Positions 12,100 through 24,261 of a stretch of DNA of 64,000 bases are shown in pieces. Each line of letters opens with the position of its first letter. The first letter of the stretch is position 1. The notes below the pieces were generated by a model. The model made no database searches. It saw only the letters and a list, made by a program, of their open reading frames with translations, and was not told the DNA's origin. Source of the stretch: Volvariella volvacea V23 (lineage: Eukaryota > Basidiomycota > Agaricomycetes > Agaricales > Pluteaceae); NCBI GenBank assembly GCA_000349905.1, contig KB722736.1, forward strand, positions 2,864,754 through 2,928,753, written 5' to 3'. Made by a program: the position numbers and the translations under genes.

Positions 12100-15000
12100 A
12101 TGACAGATGAAATAACGCCACAAGCTCAACCTTCAACCAAGAAGGAAGAGAAGAAGCCCAGTTCGGGAGCCTCCAATCGTGGTTCCAAACGAACACAATC
12201 TATTTCCAATGCTAAATCCGCTGGAAATGGATCTACCCAGGGCCCCAATAGACCCGCTTCAAGATCCAGTAACAAGAAGCAAAATACAAACCCTTCAGCG
12301 ACCGAGTCTGGCTCCGAATCAACTTCACGAAAGGCTAATGAAGGTGGGAAGAAAAACGAGCAACGCAGTAACAACCAAGGCAATAATGGCCGCCCCCAAG
12401 GTCATCGTAAAGGACAAGCTTCAGCTTCTCACGCTAGCAGGAATTCGCACAACAATAGCAGCAACTCCAAGGAACAAGCGTCTAGCAAGCCTTCTCCATC
12501 TCCTGGCCCTGCTTTGAACCAGCCCAAAGATTCTAGTGATGCATTATCCTCCTTACAGCGGGTTATTGCTGACCTCAAATCCACCTCTCCTGCGCCCCCT
12601 CCCACCGCTGTTACTTCCACCAATCCCTTGCCCTCTGCCATGCACGCCATGCAGCCTGGATCGACCGCCTTTACTGGCCCCGGTGTTGTTGAAGCGAAGC
12701 ACCGCAAGGCTGCCTCGTTAGGTGCGCCCACTCTCTCCGGAAATTTCAATTCTTTCTCCCCTGGATTGGGGTCGATGTTGGAAGATCCTGAAGACGGTGT
12801 TGGCCCTGCATCCTTTGAAGAAGGAGAGATCCAGGATGCTTTCTACTCTCAGCATTCTCGTCCTCAAACCCAGAATTTTGTGCCCCCTCGTTTTGCCGCA
12901 CTCGCCGCCCAGCAAGATCAAGGCGAGGCGCTTGGTCCTACAGGGAGACCTCAGCTTGCACCAGGTTTTATGTTCGGCGCTCGGAAGAGATCGCCTTTGG
13001 CCCCCCCCATCAACGAAGAGGATATGGATTTTCAGTTTCCCCAACAGCAACCATCGTATCAACAAGATCGGCCTCAAGCAGAGCCTGTTCATAGGAGAAC
13101 GGAAAGCAGTGGTGAAATTTCTGGTATTATGGCGGAGCAGGTAGGATTCTGTTGAACCTCTTTATTCATCGCGTTAACAATGCAGTGCAGATCGCTCTGC
13201 AGAGACAAATTGAAGCGCTTCAGCAGCAGCAGCAAGCCCTATACCAGCAGCAACTGGCCTCCAACCAAGTGCTGTCCTCTTTTCAGGCACCTGGACTTGC
13301 ATCGGGCCGCGCTGGCGGTCATCGCCGAGTCCAAAGCACTGTTCCTATGAGTCCCAGCTCTGGAGCAGGGTTTGGTGGTATGCAGAACCCTATTGGACAA
13401 TTTGGCAACATTGGTGGTTTGAGTCTAGGGCTGGACAACCAACAGCCCACTGGAGTCCCTCGTGGACATGGTCGTAGGCATAGTGTCAACGTCGTTAATA
13501 AGGCTGCAGTACCTCAATCGGGCGTCAATAGCGTTGCGTATCCCTATAGTAACGACGGTTTTGACGACGGGTTTACCCCACCGACCATCGCTGGTGGTCA
13601 TAGTAGACAGGCATCTCGAGCAGACTCAACATGGCGAATCAGTGAGTATCCTATCAGAAGTTTCTGTGCACTAGCTTATTCCATTTCCACAAAGATGGCG
13701 GTGTCGGGGGTGTTCAGAACAACAACGCCTTTGCTGCTGACCTTGCTCAGGCACAAGCCCAATTGCAGAGCCTCCAACAATTCCGTGCTGCTGCCGGAGG
13801 ACACCACCACAAGATGGCTTCCTTCAGCTTCCCGAATATGCTTCCTAATATGATGGCTGCCATGGGCCTTGGCCTCAATGGTATCAACCTGCTTCAACAG
13901 CAGCAACAATTCCAATCGCAACTGCAACAGCAATCTAGTCAGCCCCAACGCAAATCATTGTTCGCACCCTACCTGCCTCAGGCTTCTTTGCCTCCGCTCT
14001 TGGCGGCTGGAAAGTTGGTTGTCGGTATACTTCGTGTGAATAAGCGTAACAGATCGGACGCCTATGTGGCGACAGAAGTACTTGATGCGGACATCTACAT
14101 ATGTGGCTCAAAGGACCGTAATCGCGCCTTAGAGGGGGACATCGTCGCCGTCGAGCTGCTTGACGTTGATGAGGTATGGGGTACAAAGAAGGAAAAGGAG
14201 GAAAAGAAACGCAAAAAGGAAGAGAATGCCGCTTATGACTTGAAAGGGGGAAACCGCAAGGACGACAAAAAGAAAGATGATGTTGAAGTCGAAGGTCAAG
14301 GCCTCATGCTGTTTGAGGATGAGGAGTATGGTTGTTTTTGGACTGTCACTTCCTTTGCTAACTGCCAATAATAGGGTCACGGATGAAGTGAAGCCTCAAT
14401 TTGCTGGCCATGTCGTTGCTGTCGTCGAGCGGATGCCGGGTCAACTCTTCTCGGGCACCCTCGGATTACTTCGCCCCTCTTCTGCTGCCACCAAGGAGAA
14501 ACAAGAAGCTGAGCGCCGGGAGCGTGAAGGAGATCGTGGCGATGAACCGCGCCGCGTCATTGAAAGGCCCAAAATCGTTTGGTTCAAACCCACTGATAAG
14601 CGTGTTCCGCTCATTGCCATTCCTACGGAACAAGCGCCTCCCGACTTTGTGCAAAACTCTGAGGCTTATGCCAACCGACTGTTTGTTGCTTGCATTAAGC
14701 GGCATGTATGTCTTCTTCATCGGCCCCTCTGAACTACATGTTGACGTAATTCACAGCCTATCAGCTCTCTCCACCCGTTCGGAACCCTTGTTGAAGAGCT
14801 TGGTCCGATTGGTGATATTGAAGTCGAGACTAGCGCATTGCTCAAGGATTGTAATTTCCCAACTGAAGATTTCGCTGACAGTGTTGTCAAGTGCATTCCT
14901 CCAGTTCCCTGGACGTAAGTAATTGAACATCATCATCACGGCCTGCCATGCTTAGATTCTGTTAGTCTTCCTGAGCGCGAACTCGAGACTCGTAAAGACT

Positions 15001-17070
15001 TACGCCAAGAGCGAATATTTACCATTGATCCAAGCGACGCTAAGGACCTTGATGATGCTCTGTCAATCACATCCAATGAGGATGGGACCTATGATGTGTC
15101 CATTCATATAGCGGACGTGTCTCACTTCGTCAAGCCAAACACCGCTTTGGACAGAGATGCTCGAAAGCGTGCCACAAGTGTCTATCTTGTTCAACGAGCG
15201 GTCCCCATGCTGCCTCCTGTTCTCAGTGATCAACTGTGTAGCCTGGTCCCAAATCAGGACCGATTAGCCTTCTCTGTAGTTTTTACCCTGGACAAAGATG
15301 CAAAGGTCGTGAAGAAATGGTTTGGTAAGACAATTATTAGGTGTGTCGTACTCCTTTTCGTGCTCGACACGTTATAACGACGGGAAATAGGTCCACCGTT
15401 CGACTCACCTATGAGGACGCTCAGCGAGTCCTTGATGGACAAAGCCTCAGCGCCGCATCAATTGGGGGAGGTCATAAATTATCGGATGTGGAAGCAGATA
15501 TCAGGGTTCTCGCAACGTTGGCCAAAAAGCTTCGCGCTAAGCGAATCGAGAACGGTGCTCTGGTACTTCAGTCCCTGCGACTCTCCTTTGACCTGGATGG
15601 CGATGGACTTCCTGTTGATTGCGGTGAACGAAAGACTTATGATTCGAGTTCCTTGGTTGAAGAGGTATCGTCTCCATCACCTTCATCCATTCTTCATGAG
15701 TTCAATTTTCTTCTTAGTTCATGCTTCTCACCAATACGGCTGTTGCGCATCAAATTGCGGTCCATCTTCCTGAACAAGCACTTCTTCGCCGCCATGACAC
15801 CCCCCTAGAACGACGCCTCGTAAGTTTCGTATTCTATACTATACTCACTTGACGGCTTAATTGTTGCAGAATGCTTTCCGTGAGCGAGCTGAGCGTCTTG
15901 GCTACAAGATGAACACCTCGTCGTCTGCTGCTCTTATGCAGTCTTTTGAAGCTATTACAGACCCGAGTGCACGTCGCATTCTCGAACTTCTTTCTTTCAA
16001 GGCAACACAACGAGCTCGTTACTTCTGTGCTGGCATGCTCGATATTGCCAAATATAATCACTATGCCCTGAGCACCCCTCTCTACACGCACTTCACTTCT
16101 CCCATTCGGCGTTACGCTGACATCTTAGTTCATCGACAACTGGAAGCGGTTCTGCAAGGTGGTGGTAGGTTGTGTAATAGCGCGCGTTAAAAAATCTTCT
16201 AACGCGCCGTTTCTCAGCAGAAACCAAGTTCACTATGGACCGCGAAGCTGTGGCCAAGGTTGCCCAGCAATGTAATCTGTATGTGCCCACGTGTTTGTCC
16301 CAAGCTTCTATTGCTTACATTACACGCACAGCAAACGAGACTCTGCTATTCTCGCTCAAGAACAATCTGCTCATCTTTTCCTTTGCGTCCTTATCTCCGA
16401 TCTCACACAACGATACGGCCCCGTGGTCCGGCAGGCCAAGGTTGTTGGCGTGCTGGATGCTGCTTTCGATGTCCTCATTCCTGAGTTTGGCATAGAGAAA
16501 AGGGTTCATGTTGACCAAATGCCTATTGATGTGAGTTCCACTTCTTTGCGGACAACAGTAAGGGTTAACATCTTTTCAGAACCACGTCTATGATGAACGT
16601 GCCCATACGCTGCAAATCTACTGGTCAAATCGGGACGTCATTAGCTGGTTGGTTGAGAATAGTGACGATGAGCATCTCAAGAAAGTTAAGCAGAATGCGG
16701 AGCAACATGCCCTCAAAATGGAAGTCGCTTCTCGCTCCGTCCACGACGAGAAGGCCCTTTTCGATGAGGATGACGCAGAAGATGACGAAATTATTCTCGG
16801 ACGTGATGAGAAAGTTGATGAAACCTCCAAGCAGCGTTTGCTGTCTATGGCCAAGATCCAACCAGAATTCCAGGGTTTGCGAACAACCCAAGCCGGACAC
16901 AAGATTCAAGACATCCGCGAGCTCATGACTGTTCCAGTAGGTAATTGGGTATGTCTTACAGCCAAAACTTAACGCTCCTCCTGCAGGTTATTGTCACCGC
17001 AGACCTTACGAAGAGCCCCCCTGTTATTAAGGTCTATAGTGTTAATCCATATGCAGAGCAGAAGAATTGA
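12100..17070 (+). CDS. SSD1: SSD1/Dis3L2-type RNB-domain RNA-binding protein
   Basis: Cytoplasmic RNA-binding protein of the Dis3/RNase II superfamily; yeast Ssd1 binds cell-wall mRNAs and is controlled by the NDR kinase Cbk1. The first 600 or so residues are low-complexity, Ser/Gln/Asn-rich, with poly-Q tracts ([19 protein letters not shown]). A cold-shock-like region begins near 13950 ([20 protein letters not shown]). The RNB domain spans about 15000-16130: [32 protein letters not shown] and [20 protein letters not shown]. The C-terminus ends in [14 protein letters not shown] with the stop at 17068-17070. About a dozen short introns; roughly 1430 residues. All four catalytic Asp positions are present, unlike yeast Ssd1 (see findings). 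N-terminal HxRxxS sites suggest NDR-kinase control. Confidence 0.92.
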
Positions 17071-17413
17071 GGATACGGATAACGTTTCGCTGCAACTTGT
17101 ACTTCTACCGCAATCCCAAATACTGCACGTCCATAATTACTGATCACGGCCTCTTATCAATAGCACTCGTGTTTGTTCCCGTCCGTCACTTCTGTAGTTT
17201 CATGTAATGATGACCTTTTTCTTTCTGCCGCGAGGAACAAATCAAGTATATGAAGGGAATGTATTCGTCAATAATATAGCCATGTCTAGTATAAGTCATT
17301 GCGTGGATAGTACATAAATCAATAAAGACATAATGTTAAGGAACGATTAGTGCAGTACAATATGCAAATCAACAAATGAAAGGATAAAGGAATGTGTGTG
17401 TGTTTTTTTTTAA
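17071..17413. other. Convergent spacer SSD1 / BTB gene
   Basis: 343 bases between two converging 3' ends. AT-rich, with TAAATCAATAAAG-like stretches that suit 3' UTR and polyadenylation. No gene seen. Confidence 0.5.
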
Positions 17414-18989
17414 CTAGAACCAGCCTGCGCCGGGGGGAGGCTGAATGGGTGGTGGTTGATTTTGTGATACGCTACGCCCTCGCGAGCAGCCTCTCCACGA
17501 CTGGGGAGTGGGCGGGCGCTGGGAATTTGAATGACTCGGCGTTTCTGAGGGGTGGTTTGTCAGGCTAGGGGCGCCTTTGTGATGTGATGCTGAATTGGTT
17601 GATGTGCGCTGAGTCGCCTGAATGTCGTCTTGTACGCTTTGTAGCAAGTTGACGATCGAGGCTTGCTGACTACGTGGCGGACCGCTATTAGCGGCCCTAG
17701 TAGCCGCACGAGGTACTTGCCGCACTCGAAGCTCTTCGGTACATAGACGATGAAGATCCTGTAACTCGAGGTAGGCTGCCTCATCCCTCAACTCCAGAAG
17801 GGCCTCAAGGCGTGTGTAAGAGGAAGATTGTAATTGCACGGAACGGGGCAAAATCTCATCGACCGTAGATGTGCATGAGGCTGATCGGAGGTAATTTAGA
17901 ACGTGGACATACCTGAAAAGGGGACTGCGTGTGAGTGGGGTGTGTGATACACGTCATAAAAACTTACGGTGCGCTCGGTCGATCAAGGAATATATGGATT
18001 GTCGGACAAGGTGATACCAATCCTTGAGATGCAAGATACCGCTGATAGGTAGCCCTATCATCATCTTCTGCACTTGCTGTTGAATACACAGAGGCTGCAC
18101 TTTGTGGCCGCAATGACTGCTCCACAGGTGTGGACTGGGTGGTGGAAAGCAAACCTTTAAGGTAGGTCGCTAATAGTGATGCGCGTGAGGTAATTGTGGA
18201 AAGCATCGTCTTGTAGGTTGTTGTACATGTTTCAAGCATGACGATGACTTTTGACAGGTCGATTGCATTCGAAGCGGTATTACTGATGAGTACCGGCTCA
18301 AATGTGGGACGAGGAGAGATGGCCATAAATTGCTGGGAAAGTTCTGGAAAGCTTATTGACTCCTCTGCAATCCGATTTGAAGATGGTTGCATCTGCGAGG
18401 GTAATGCTAGAAGAGCGCGATCCGGTTTCGGGGGGTGACCTCGTGGTTTATGCTCCTCTCCGTGGTCGGATGGCTCATGCACTGGTGACAACGGCGGGGT
18501 ACACGGAGGTGAGATGTACTCCTCTTTGATGGAAGGCACTGGTTGAATGAGTGTCTCCTCGGACATGGCGCGTCTGTGATTCAAGACCTCCAGGTTTCTG
18601 CTCGGTGTTATCATCTTACCGTCAAAAGACGGACGCATAGGAGTATCCCTCAAAGCTTCCTCAGCGGTACGAACGATAGTAGCCCCTGAGCCTAGAACGC
18701 CTGTCCTTGCGGATATCACCTCAATGGAGCGAGGAACTTTGGGCTCGGAGGTGCGTGCTGGTTTGGTGGCGGAGGAATGAGCCTGGGACGAACTGCGACC
18801 GAGCCACATCGGTGTAGATAATGAAGATGCAGAAGACTTGCGACTGCGAGAAGAGTTCGACCAACGGCCGAGGTCAAGGCTAATGGTTTTAAGGGAAGAG
18901 GGGGAGGAATGATGAGAGTCGGTTGTCCTGGATATATGTAATGAGGGTTGGGGGGTGTGTCTGGCGCGTGGAGGTGAGGGGTGTGGCAT
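17414..18989 (-). CDS. BTB/POZ (KCTD-like) domain protein with long disordered N-terminus
   Basis: Probable BTB-domain adaptor or tetramerisation protein; partner unknown. Two exons: 18989-17968 and 17912-17414, joined by a clear GT-AG intron (506 residues). The first 330 residues are Ser/Pro-rich with proline motifs (PPCTPPLSPVHEPSD). The C-terminal third shows a BTB/T1-like signature split by the intron: TIHIFLDRPSAP then YVHVLNYLRSASC. The helix RLEALLELRDEAAYLELQDL follows and then LHRLCTEELRVRQV. This matches the pattern of KCTD-type BTB domains (IFIDRDP-LF--ILNFLR, then EA-Y--L--L). A Pro-rich tail ends in PPPGAGWF. Its upstream region is shared divergently with the RNase P/MRP subunit gene. 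A structural search would firm up the domain call. Confidence 0.65.
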
Positions 18990-19223
18990 TGCGGCAAAGT
19001 GGGTGGATATGAAAGAGCGAGAAAGACAGGGATTGTGGTTTTAAGGCAAGGCGACAACGATTCATTGTTCTTCTCATTCTCCAGAGCACAACGGGTAGCA
19101 GCTCAGAACAATAGCATCTCCATTATTTTTTCCCCATTCTACCTTGCCTTTTTTGGCGAGATTCACAACACCAACAAACATCCGCCTCACGCCAGCAGAC
19201 CTGACAAGTCCTGCAGCGGAGCA

Positions 19224-19778
19224 ATGGACCCCACCGAACGGTTTCAGCACGCGCTACCCTTCGTCCTACTCCCGGTTTCCCACCCTCTGGCTGCATTGCA
19301 TGCACGTCGTGTCGCCTCCTTGCAATCATCACCTCCTGATGGGCCACATGCATCTGATACCTGCACGAAATGCGGCAGCTATCAATTGAATAGCAACGCA
19401 CATATCAGGACGGCTCGATCTAGGCACCCTACACGAAAGAGGCACGAGGCTCGCGTCTTGCATCGACTGTGTACAGCCTGTGGTAGTTCGGGAAGTATTA
19501 TGCTGGTCTCCCAAGAATCCCCTACGTCAATTAAGCGATCCCCTGCGGTGTCCCCCTTAAATCCTCCACCTGTTGCGCATCAGCCTCCTACCCACCCTTC
19601 ATCTATGCATCATCCAAAGACTTCGGTTTTGAAGACCGATTTGGCTCCCAAAGTGGCGCAGAAAAAGAAATCTGCTTTACAGGACCTTCTAGCCAAGCAC
19701 AAGGGCAGAGAGGCAAAATCTGATCGATCCGACCAGCGGGACAGTGGCAGACTTCAGATTTTCCTCAAAGACTTGTAA
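19224..19778 (+). CDS. RNase P/MRP zinc-ribbon subunit (Rpr2/Snm1/Rpp21 family)
   Basis: Likely protein subunit of nuclear RNase P or RNase MRP, which process tRNA and rRNA precursors. An intronless frame of 184 residues begins at 19224 (MDPTERFQHALPFVLLP). A helical N-terminal part (HPLAALHARRVASL) is followed by four Cys in two pairs, C47-x2-C50 (CTKCGS) and C83-x2-C86 (CTACGS), separated by a basic stretch (RSRHPTRKRHEARVLHRL). This is the layout of the Rpr2/Rpp21/Snm1 zinc ribbon. The C-terminus is basic (KVAQKKKSALQDLLAKHKG). The frame remains open upstream to 18981, but that part overlaps the opposite gene's 5' end and carries no homology, so the 19224 ATG is preferred. Rpr2 versus Snm1 cannot be decided here. 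Confidence 0.72.
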   Translation: MDPTERFQHALPFVLLPVSHPLAALHARRVASLQSSPPDGPHASDTCTKCGSYQLNSNAHIRTARSRHPTRKRHEARVLHRLCTACGSSGSIMLVSQESPTSIKRSPAVSPLNPPPVAHQPPTHPSSMHHPKTSVLKTDLAPKVAQKKKSALQDLLAKHKGREAKSDRSDQRDSGRLQIFLKDL

Positions 19779-19990
19779 CCCAGAAGCAATTGTATCTGCA
19801 CATTCCCACCGTCCTTACCTTTCCCCGTGCGTGACGTGTGGACAGTGTGAAAGCAATAAGTGTCGTCAACCCATGAGATGACGACATTGCCCTAACATTC
19901 GGGGTATACATGAACATATCAACTACAAGTAGATGCTGTTCAAGAGTACCACAACTAGATATTGGGGTGATCCAGTAACAAGCTGCACAG

Positions 19991-20323
19991 TCAGCGTTTT
20001 GATACCCACAGCTCATAAAGTTCTTTATCCGCTGGATCAAAAGAAGTAAGCATGGCGGGATCTGCGCGAACCTGAAGCTTCCTTTCGGAGTTGAAAATGG
20101 TTGGTGCAGCGAGACCAACGCGAAGGGAAGGTCGAGGCGCGTCACTAAACGTTAATACAGAAGGGACAGGAGATCCCGGGGAGCTAGCGGTAGCTGAGAA
20201 CTATTGCGTGATAAGACTGCTGCAGCTCGGTAGCAAGAGAGGGCTTACACTGCCAGCCATTCGCCTTGTGTCTGTAGCTGGTGCCCCAGCGGATGGCGCA
20301 GCACCAGAGGGCTCTGAAAGCAT
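19991..20323 (-). CDS. Small conserved-looking hypothetical protein
   Basis: Unrecognised gene of about 90 residues. The proposed start at 20323-20321 gives MLSEPSGAAPSAGAPATDTR. One intron (20250-20194, GTGTAAG donor, CTCAG acceptor) joins MAG to TTASSPGSPVPSVLTF in phase, and the frame ends in FDPADKELYELWVSKR, stop 19993-19991. The N-terminal half is Ala/Ser/Pro-rich; the C-terminal half (PSLRVGLAAPTIFNSERKLQ) looks like a folded segment. The frame is open for some 20 codons upstream of the ATG, so an additional 5' exon is possible. It diverges from VID27. Support is the open frame plus good splice sites; no function is proposed. Confidence 0.45.
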
Positions 20324-20559
20324 TACGGGTCGTTTGAGGTCAGCAGGAACTACGGCGTCTAGAAAACTGAATGAAAGTACCCGGGGACAAACGCCTTGGG
20401 CTCGGGCGGGTGGGTGTCATTGGGTGTGACATATTGGATGTGACGCATCGCTGCGCGAATTGCTCAGGCTCAGCGAAAGCCAAATCAGCTCACCGCCGTC
20501 CCAACCTCCACCTCTACTTGGCTTGCTATCCTGACAATAACTCTAGGAAAGGAGTTGAG

Positions 20560-23391
20560 ATGAACATATTCAGGAGCTGTACGTCCAATACCTCTAAGCT
20601 CCAACCCATTGCTTAATCTACCCCAAGTAATCGGCAAGGTTTGGCGTATGTGATCGATCTGCCACACCGTCAGGCTTCCTGAATGACTGTTGCCCTTCAG
20701 AGGATCCTAACGCCGCTGAGGTGGTCAAGATATCATCAGGTCCAGCCAACTATTCTCACTATCTCTCAGGGGCTGATTCTCAGGACTCTCAGGGCAGTTG
20801 TATCTTTTGAGACCAGGCAACATCCGCTCACCAAGGGAATGCATGTCAGTCGGTGGAGTTTCACGAGCAACTGGTGGTGCATAGCTTAGTGGTTTTCTCA
20901 GATACAATGACGCGATGGCCACTATACGCCGCATTCCGAACGTGGAGCATAACTTTCAGCTAGTGGTGACAAGGGTTTATGAGGACGGAGACCAGGAACT
21001 CCTGGAGGACGAAGATGAGAGTAAGCCTACAGTCAAGCTGCATATTTTCAACGTAGCCTGATTATGACGAAGCTGATGAGGAGAGAGTGTTCCTTATCAG
21101 TGACGAACTCCAGTTTAGACTAAGTCGTGCGGATGGCGAACCGGCCTTTCTATGGCGCGACCTACACGGGGACGAGGATGAATTATTTGAATACGTCGCT
21201 GCTGGTACAAACGAGCCGACACTTGCTTTCTTTGAAACGTGCATGTATCGCGCGATGTATGAAAGGAAGTATAGACGCAGCGCAGACCACACCCAGGATG
21301 CTGACTTTGAAGAGTTTATTTGGCGGTTGGTTGCCCTGCTTTAATACGTTCTTTCGCTCATCGTATATCAGACCACCTGTTGCCAGATTGAAGGCACCAC
21401 CCCTTCGCAAAGGCACCGGAAAAGCTAGCCCCGCAGAGGCACAGTCAACGCAAAGCCCTTTGATCACTGAAGAATTCCCCAAAGGTCACACGAAGCTGAC
21501 AAAGAAGGTTTTGCCACAAGCAGCTTTCCATGAGCTCATTTCTCATGAAGCTGAACTATATTTTTGGGAGCCCGACGTCGAGACTTTCACCGAAGGGGGA
21601 CTAGTAACTGCCAAAATACTTCAAAGTCCCACCAACCAATACGAGTTCTGGCTAGCGGCCTCCAACACGGATCACGAAGATGTAATCGCACATAAGATAT
21701 CTTCTGAAATGAACCAACGCTGGTCTCATAAAATGTTCTCGCTAACTTGGAATTACTTTGACGAAATTGGGAGGCCACAAAGTGCCTTATTCCGATTCAC
21801 TTCACAAGAGTCATTTTCGGCTTTCCTGCAAGCTTTTACTCAGGCACTTTGGGAAACACTCAATGAAGTCTCATGGTCAAAGGCCAAGGTTAGTTGGGCC
21901 ACATGCCTGACTTCCTACTTTTTGTTGACATATATTTTAGCCTGACGAACAAAACTATGTTATGAGCTCTACAGAAGACGTTGAAATGCAGGATATTGAA
22001 GACGAGGAAGAGGATGAAGAGGTCTTTTCTGAGCTGGATCCCGAAGCTGGTAGGCTTTCCGCAGGGATTTGGGTGCATGTCATTGATTTGGTTTCAGAGG
22101 CTAGTGAATCTGAAGAGGACGAGGAAGAAGACGACGAACTTCCGGCACTTTCCAGTACTGAGCGTAACTCTCAACTCACAGTTGGTTACCGCGGAGACCG
22201 CTCATATGTCGTGCGGGGAAGTAATATTGGAGTCTTTAATCATTCTGCAGACAGCGGCGTCAAATACTATGCCACCATTAGCAAGCTATCTACACAAAAG
22301 GGGAAAGAATTTAAGCCCAAACACGTAATTCCAAAGAACAATTTTAACCCTGGTTTGCCTCTAACGTCCTTCAGGTTATGCTGCATGATCAAGATACCAA
22401 GATGATCATTATGAACCCATCAGAAAGTCACTCCCTTTTTAGCATGGATATCGAGCGAGGGAAGATCGTGGAAGAATGGAAGGTTCATGAAGATATCTCA
22501 GTGGACTACATAGCACCGGAGAACAAATTTGCACCCACCACACGAGAGCAAACAGTCGTGGGCGCTTCACATAATGCGTTGTTCCGCATTGACCCTCGCA
22601 TTTCGGGCACGAAGCTGGTGGAAAGTCAATTCAAGCAGTACGTCAGCAAAAACAAATTTTCTGGCGTCACAACAACTGCCGCCGGAAAGCTTGCAGTTGT
22701 GAGTGAGAAGGGAGATATCAGACTCTTCGATTCTATCGGCAAAAATGCAAAAACAGCTCTACCGCCTCTCGGTGATCCCATAATCGGCGTTGATGTTACA
22801 GCCGATGGGCGCTGGATTGTCGCTACGACCAAAACCTATCTGCTTTTGGTTGATACGCTAATAGGAGAAGGACGATATGCGGGCAATTTAGGCTTTGATC
22901 GTAGCTTCCCTGCCAATGCTAAGCCCATCCCGCGCCGGTTGCAACTACGAAGCGAACACGTTGCCTACATGGGGCACAATGTCTCGTTCACCCCTGCTCG
23001 GTAGGAGTGTTTCACTGTTGGTGCCGGTGCTGTTAATCACAGTTCATAGATTCAATCAAGGAGAAGGGCAAGTAGAAAATGCTATTGTCACATCTACTGG
23101 TCAGTACGTTGTCGCTTGGGATTTCAACAAGGTCAAGCGAGGTCGCCTGGACGTATATGAAATCAAGAAATATGAGGATTATGTTGTGCAAGACAACTTC
23201 AGGTTTGGTGATGACAAAGAAATTGTATGCAGTTCACCTTTCCCAGTGATCCATACCACTAACGTGCCTTGCGATAGGTTGTTGCCCTTCAAAACAATGT
23301 CCTTAGCATCAACAAGAAGAACCTCAAGAGGCCTACAAGACACTCACTGGCCCCTGCCAGTCGCTCCAATATCGTCAATTCTCCCTTTTAG
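20560..23391 (+). CDS. VID27: Vacuolar import and degradation protein 27
   Basis: Homologue of yeast Vid27, a cytoplasmic protein with a beta-propeller-like C-terminal domain. Four micro-exons encode the N-terminus: 20560-20578, 20628-20645, 20701-20739 and 20784-20844, then 20902 onward. Joined in phase they give MNIFRSLIGKVW, then DPNAAEVVKISSG, GQLYLLRPGNIRSPREC and IYNDAMATIRR, matching the Vid27 N-terminal pattern. Later parts include NFQLVVTRVYEDGDQEL, FELISHEAEL-like FHELISHEAELYFWE, an acidic linker, and the C-terminal domain with VGASHNALFRIDPR, GKLAVVSEKGDIRLFD and GVDVTADGRWIVATTKTYLL. The stop is 23389-23391. About 770 residues. An internal ATG at 20915 would be the naive start but truncates the conserved N-terminus. 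Confidence 0.92.
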
Positions 23392-23540
23392 AGATTAGTC
23401 CACGCTAGTTCTCAGGACAACGGGCTCGTATCATGACTGAGTGTAACAAATACGATGTACTTTATCCTACTGCAACATTAGATACTTTGTAATAGCCGTA
23501 CATGATGCAATGGCTTATTTGTCGTCCCTTATTGGCCTGC

Positions 23541-24261
23541 TTACATTCTGTTTACCCCGTCGCGTCTTTCGACATAGCGCCCAATGCCAAGGTGCCAGGC
23601 AATGCGAGGTATCATGAGCGTTAGACCAAGAATGATGGTTGTCCACAACATTGGGCTCCAATTATGCACACGCCATCTCTGATCGCCCAGTGCCCACAGT
23701 GTAAGGTATAGGTGGGCAAAATCTCCTACGAGAAGGGGGGTTAGAAGTGAAAGGACTACTTTCTCTTGTAGTGCCGGTTGTCGGTCGAGGTGTCTTCGAG
23801 CGGCAGTCAATACAAAGTAGTTGACGATGCCAAGCAATGCGCAAACGTGGGCAAGTTGGATGATAGTTACTCGGGTCGCGCGGGGTAAATCATCGAGGGG
23901 AGGATTATTATTGGGCCATGGAGCTTGTGCGTCATGAGTCTGGAAGCACCGAGAGGAGGAAGTATGTGAGCACTGCTTCCGATCACCAGAACAAAGTTAA
24001 GCTCACGGATTTCGGGTCACTGCGTATGTATTATCCGGTGAGGAATTTAATATTATCCCACATAAGCGGCATCATCGAGACACCCCAGTTGAAGGAGTTG
24101 AGTGGCGTACGAGCGGAAGAGAATGCCTCAACCAAAGGAATTAACTGAGATAGGAATCAGACGCACGCCCAGGTTCCCAAAAAGCCCACGATGGTTAGGA
24201 AGGGCTCGTAAGCGGCGAACCAAAAGTAATAGAAATCAGGGATTGCCGAGGTCTGAGGCAT
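23541..24261 (-). CDS. DUF7704-type small integral membrane protein
   Basis: Fungal four-helix-type membrane protein of unknown function. The start at 24261-24259 gives MPQTSAIPDFYYFWFAAYEP then FLTIVGFLGTW, the typical first segment of this family (IPAxYR-FF-Y-EP). Further exons add a loop (PWPNNNPPLDDLPRATRVTI) and three more hydrophobic segments: HVCALLGIVNYFVLTAA, VVLSLLTPLLVGDFAHLYLT and WTTIILGLTLMIPRIAWHLG. The stop is 23543-23541 after a basic tail. Three exons; about 170-180 residues. It converges on VID27. Family assignment rests on the helix pattern and the motif QLAHVCALLG / GDFAHLYL; biochemical role unknown. Confidence 0.7.

Noticed and set aside
18981..19223. In-frame 5' extension of the RNase P/MRP subunit frame
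   Set aside because: It overlaps the 5' end of the opposite BTB gene, has no family-like sequence, and the ATG at 19224 starts the family-like part.
20485..20667. Minus-strand frame that might extend the small gene at 20 kb
   Set aside because: It lies over the VID27 micro-exons, which have exact splice phases; the overlap makes it a shadow.
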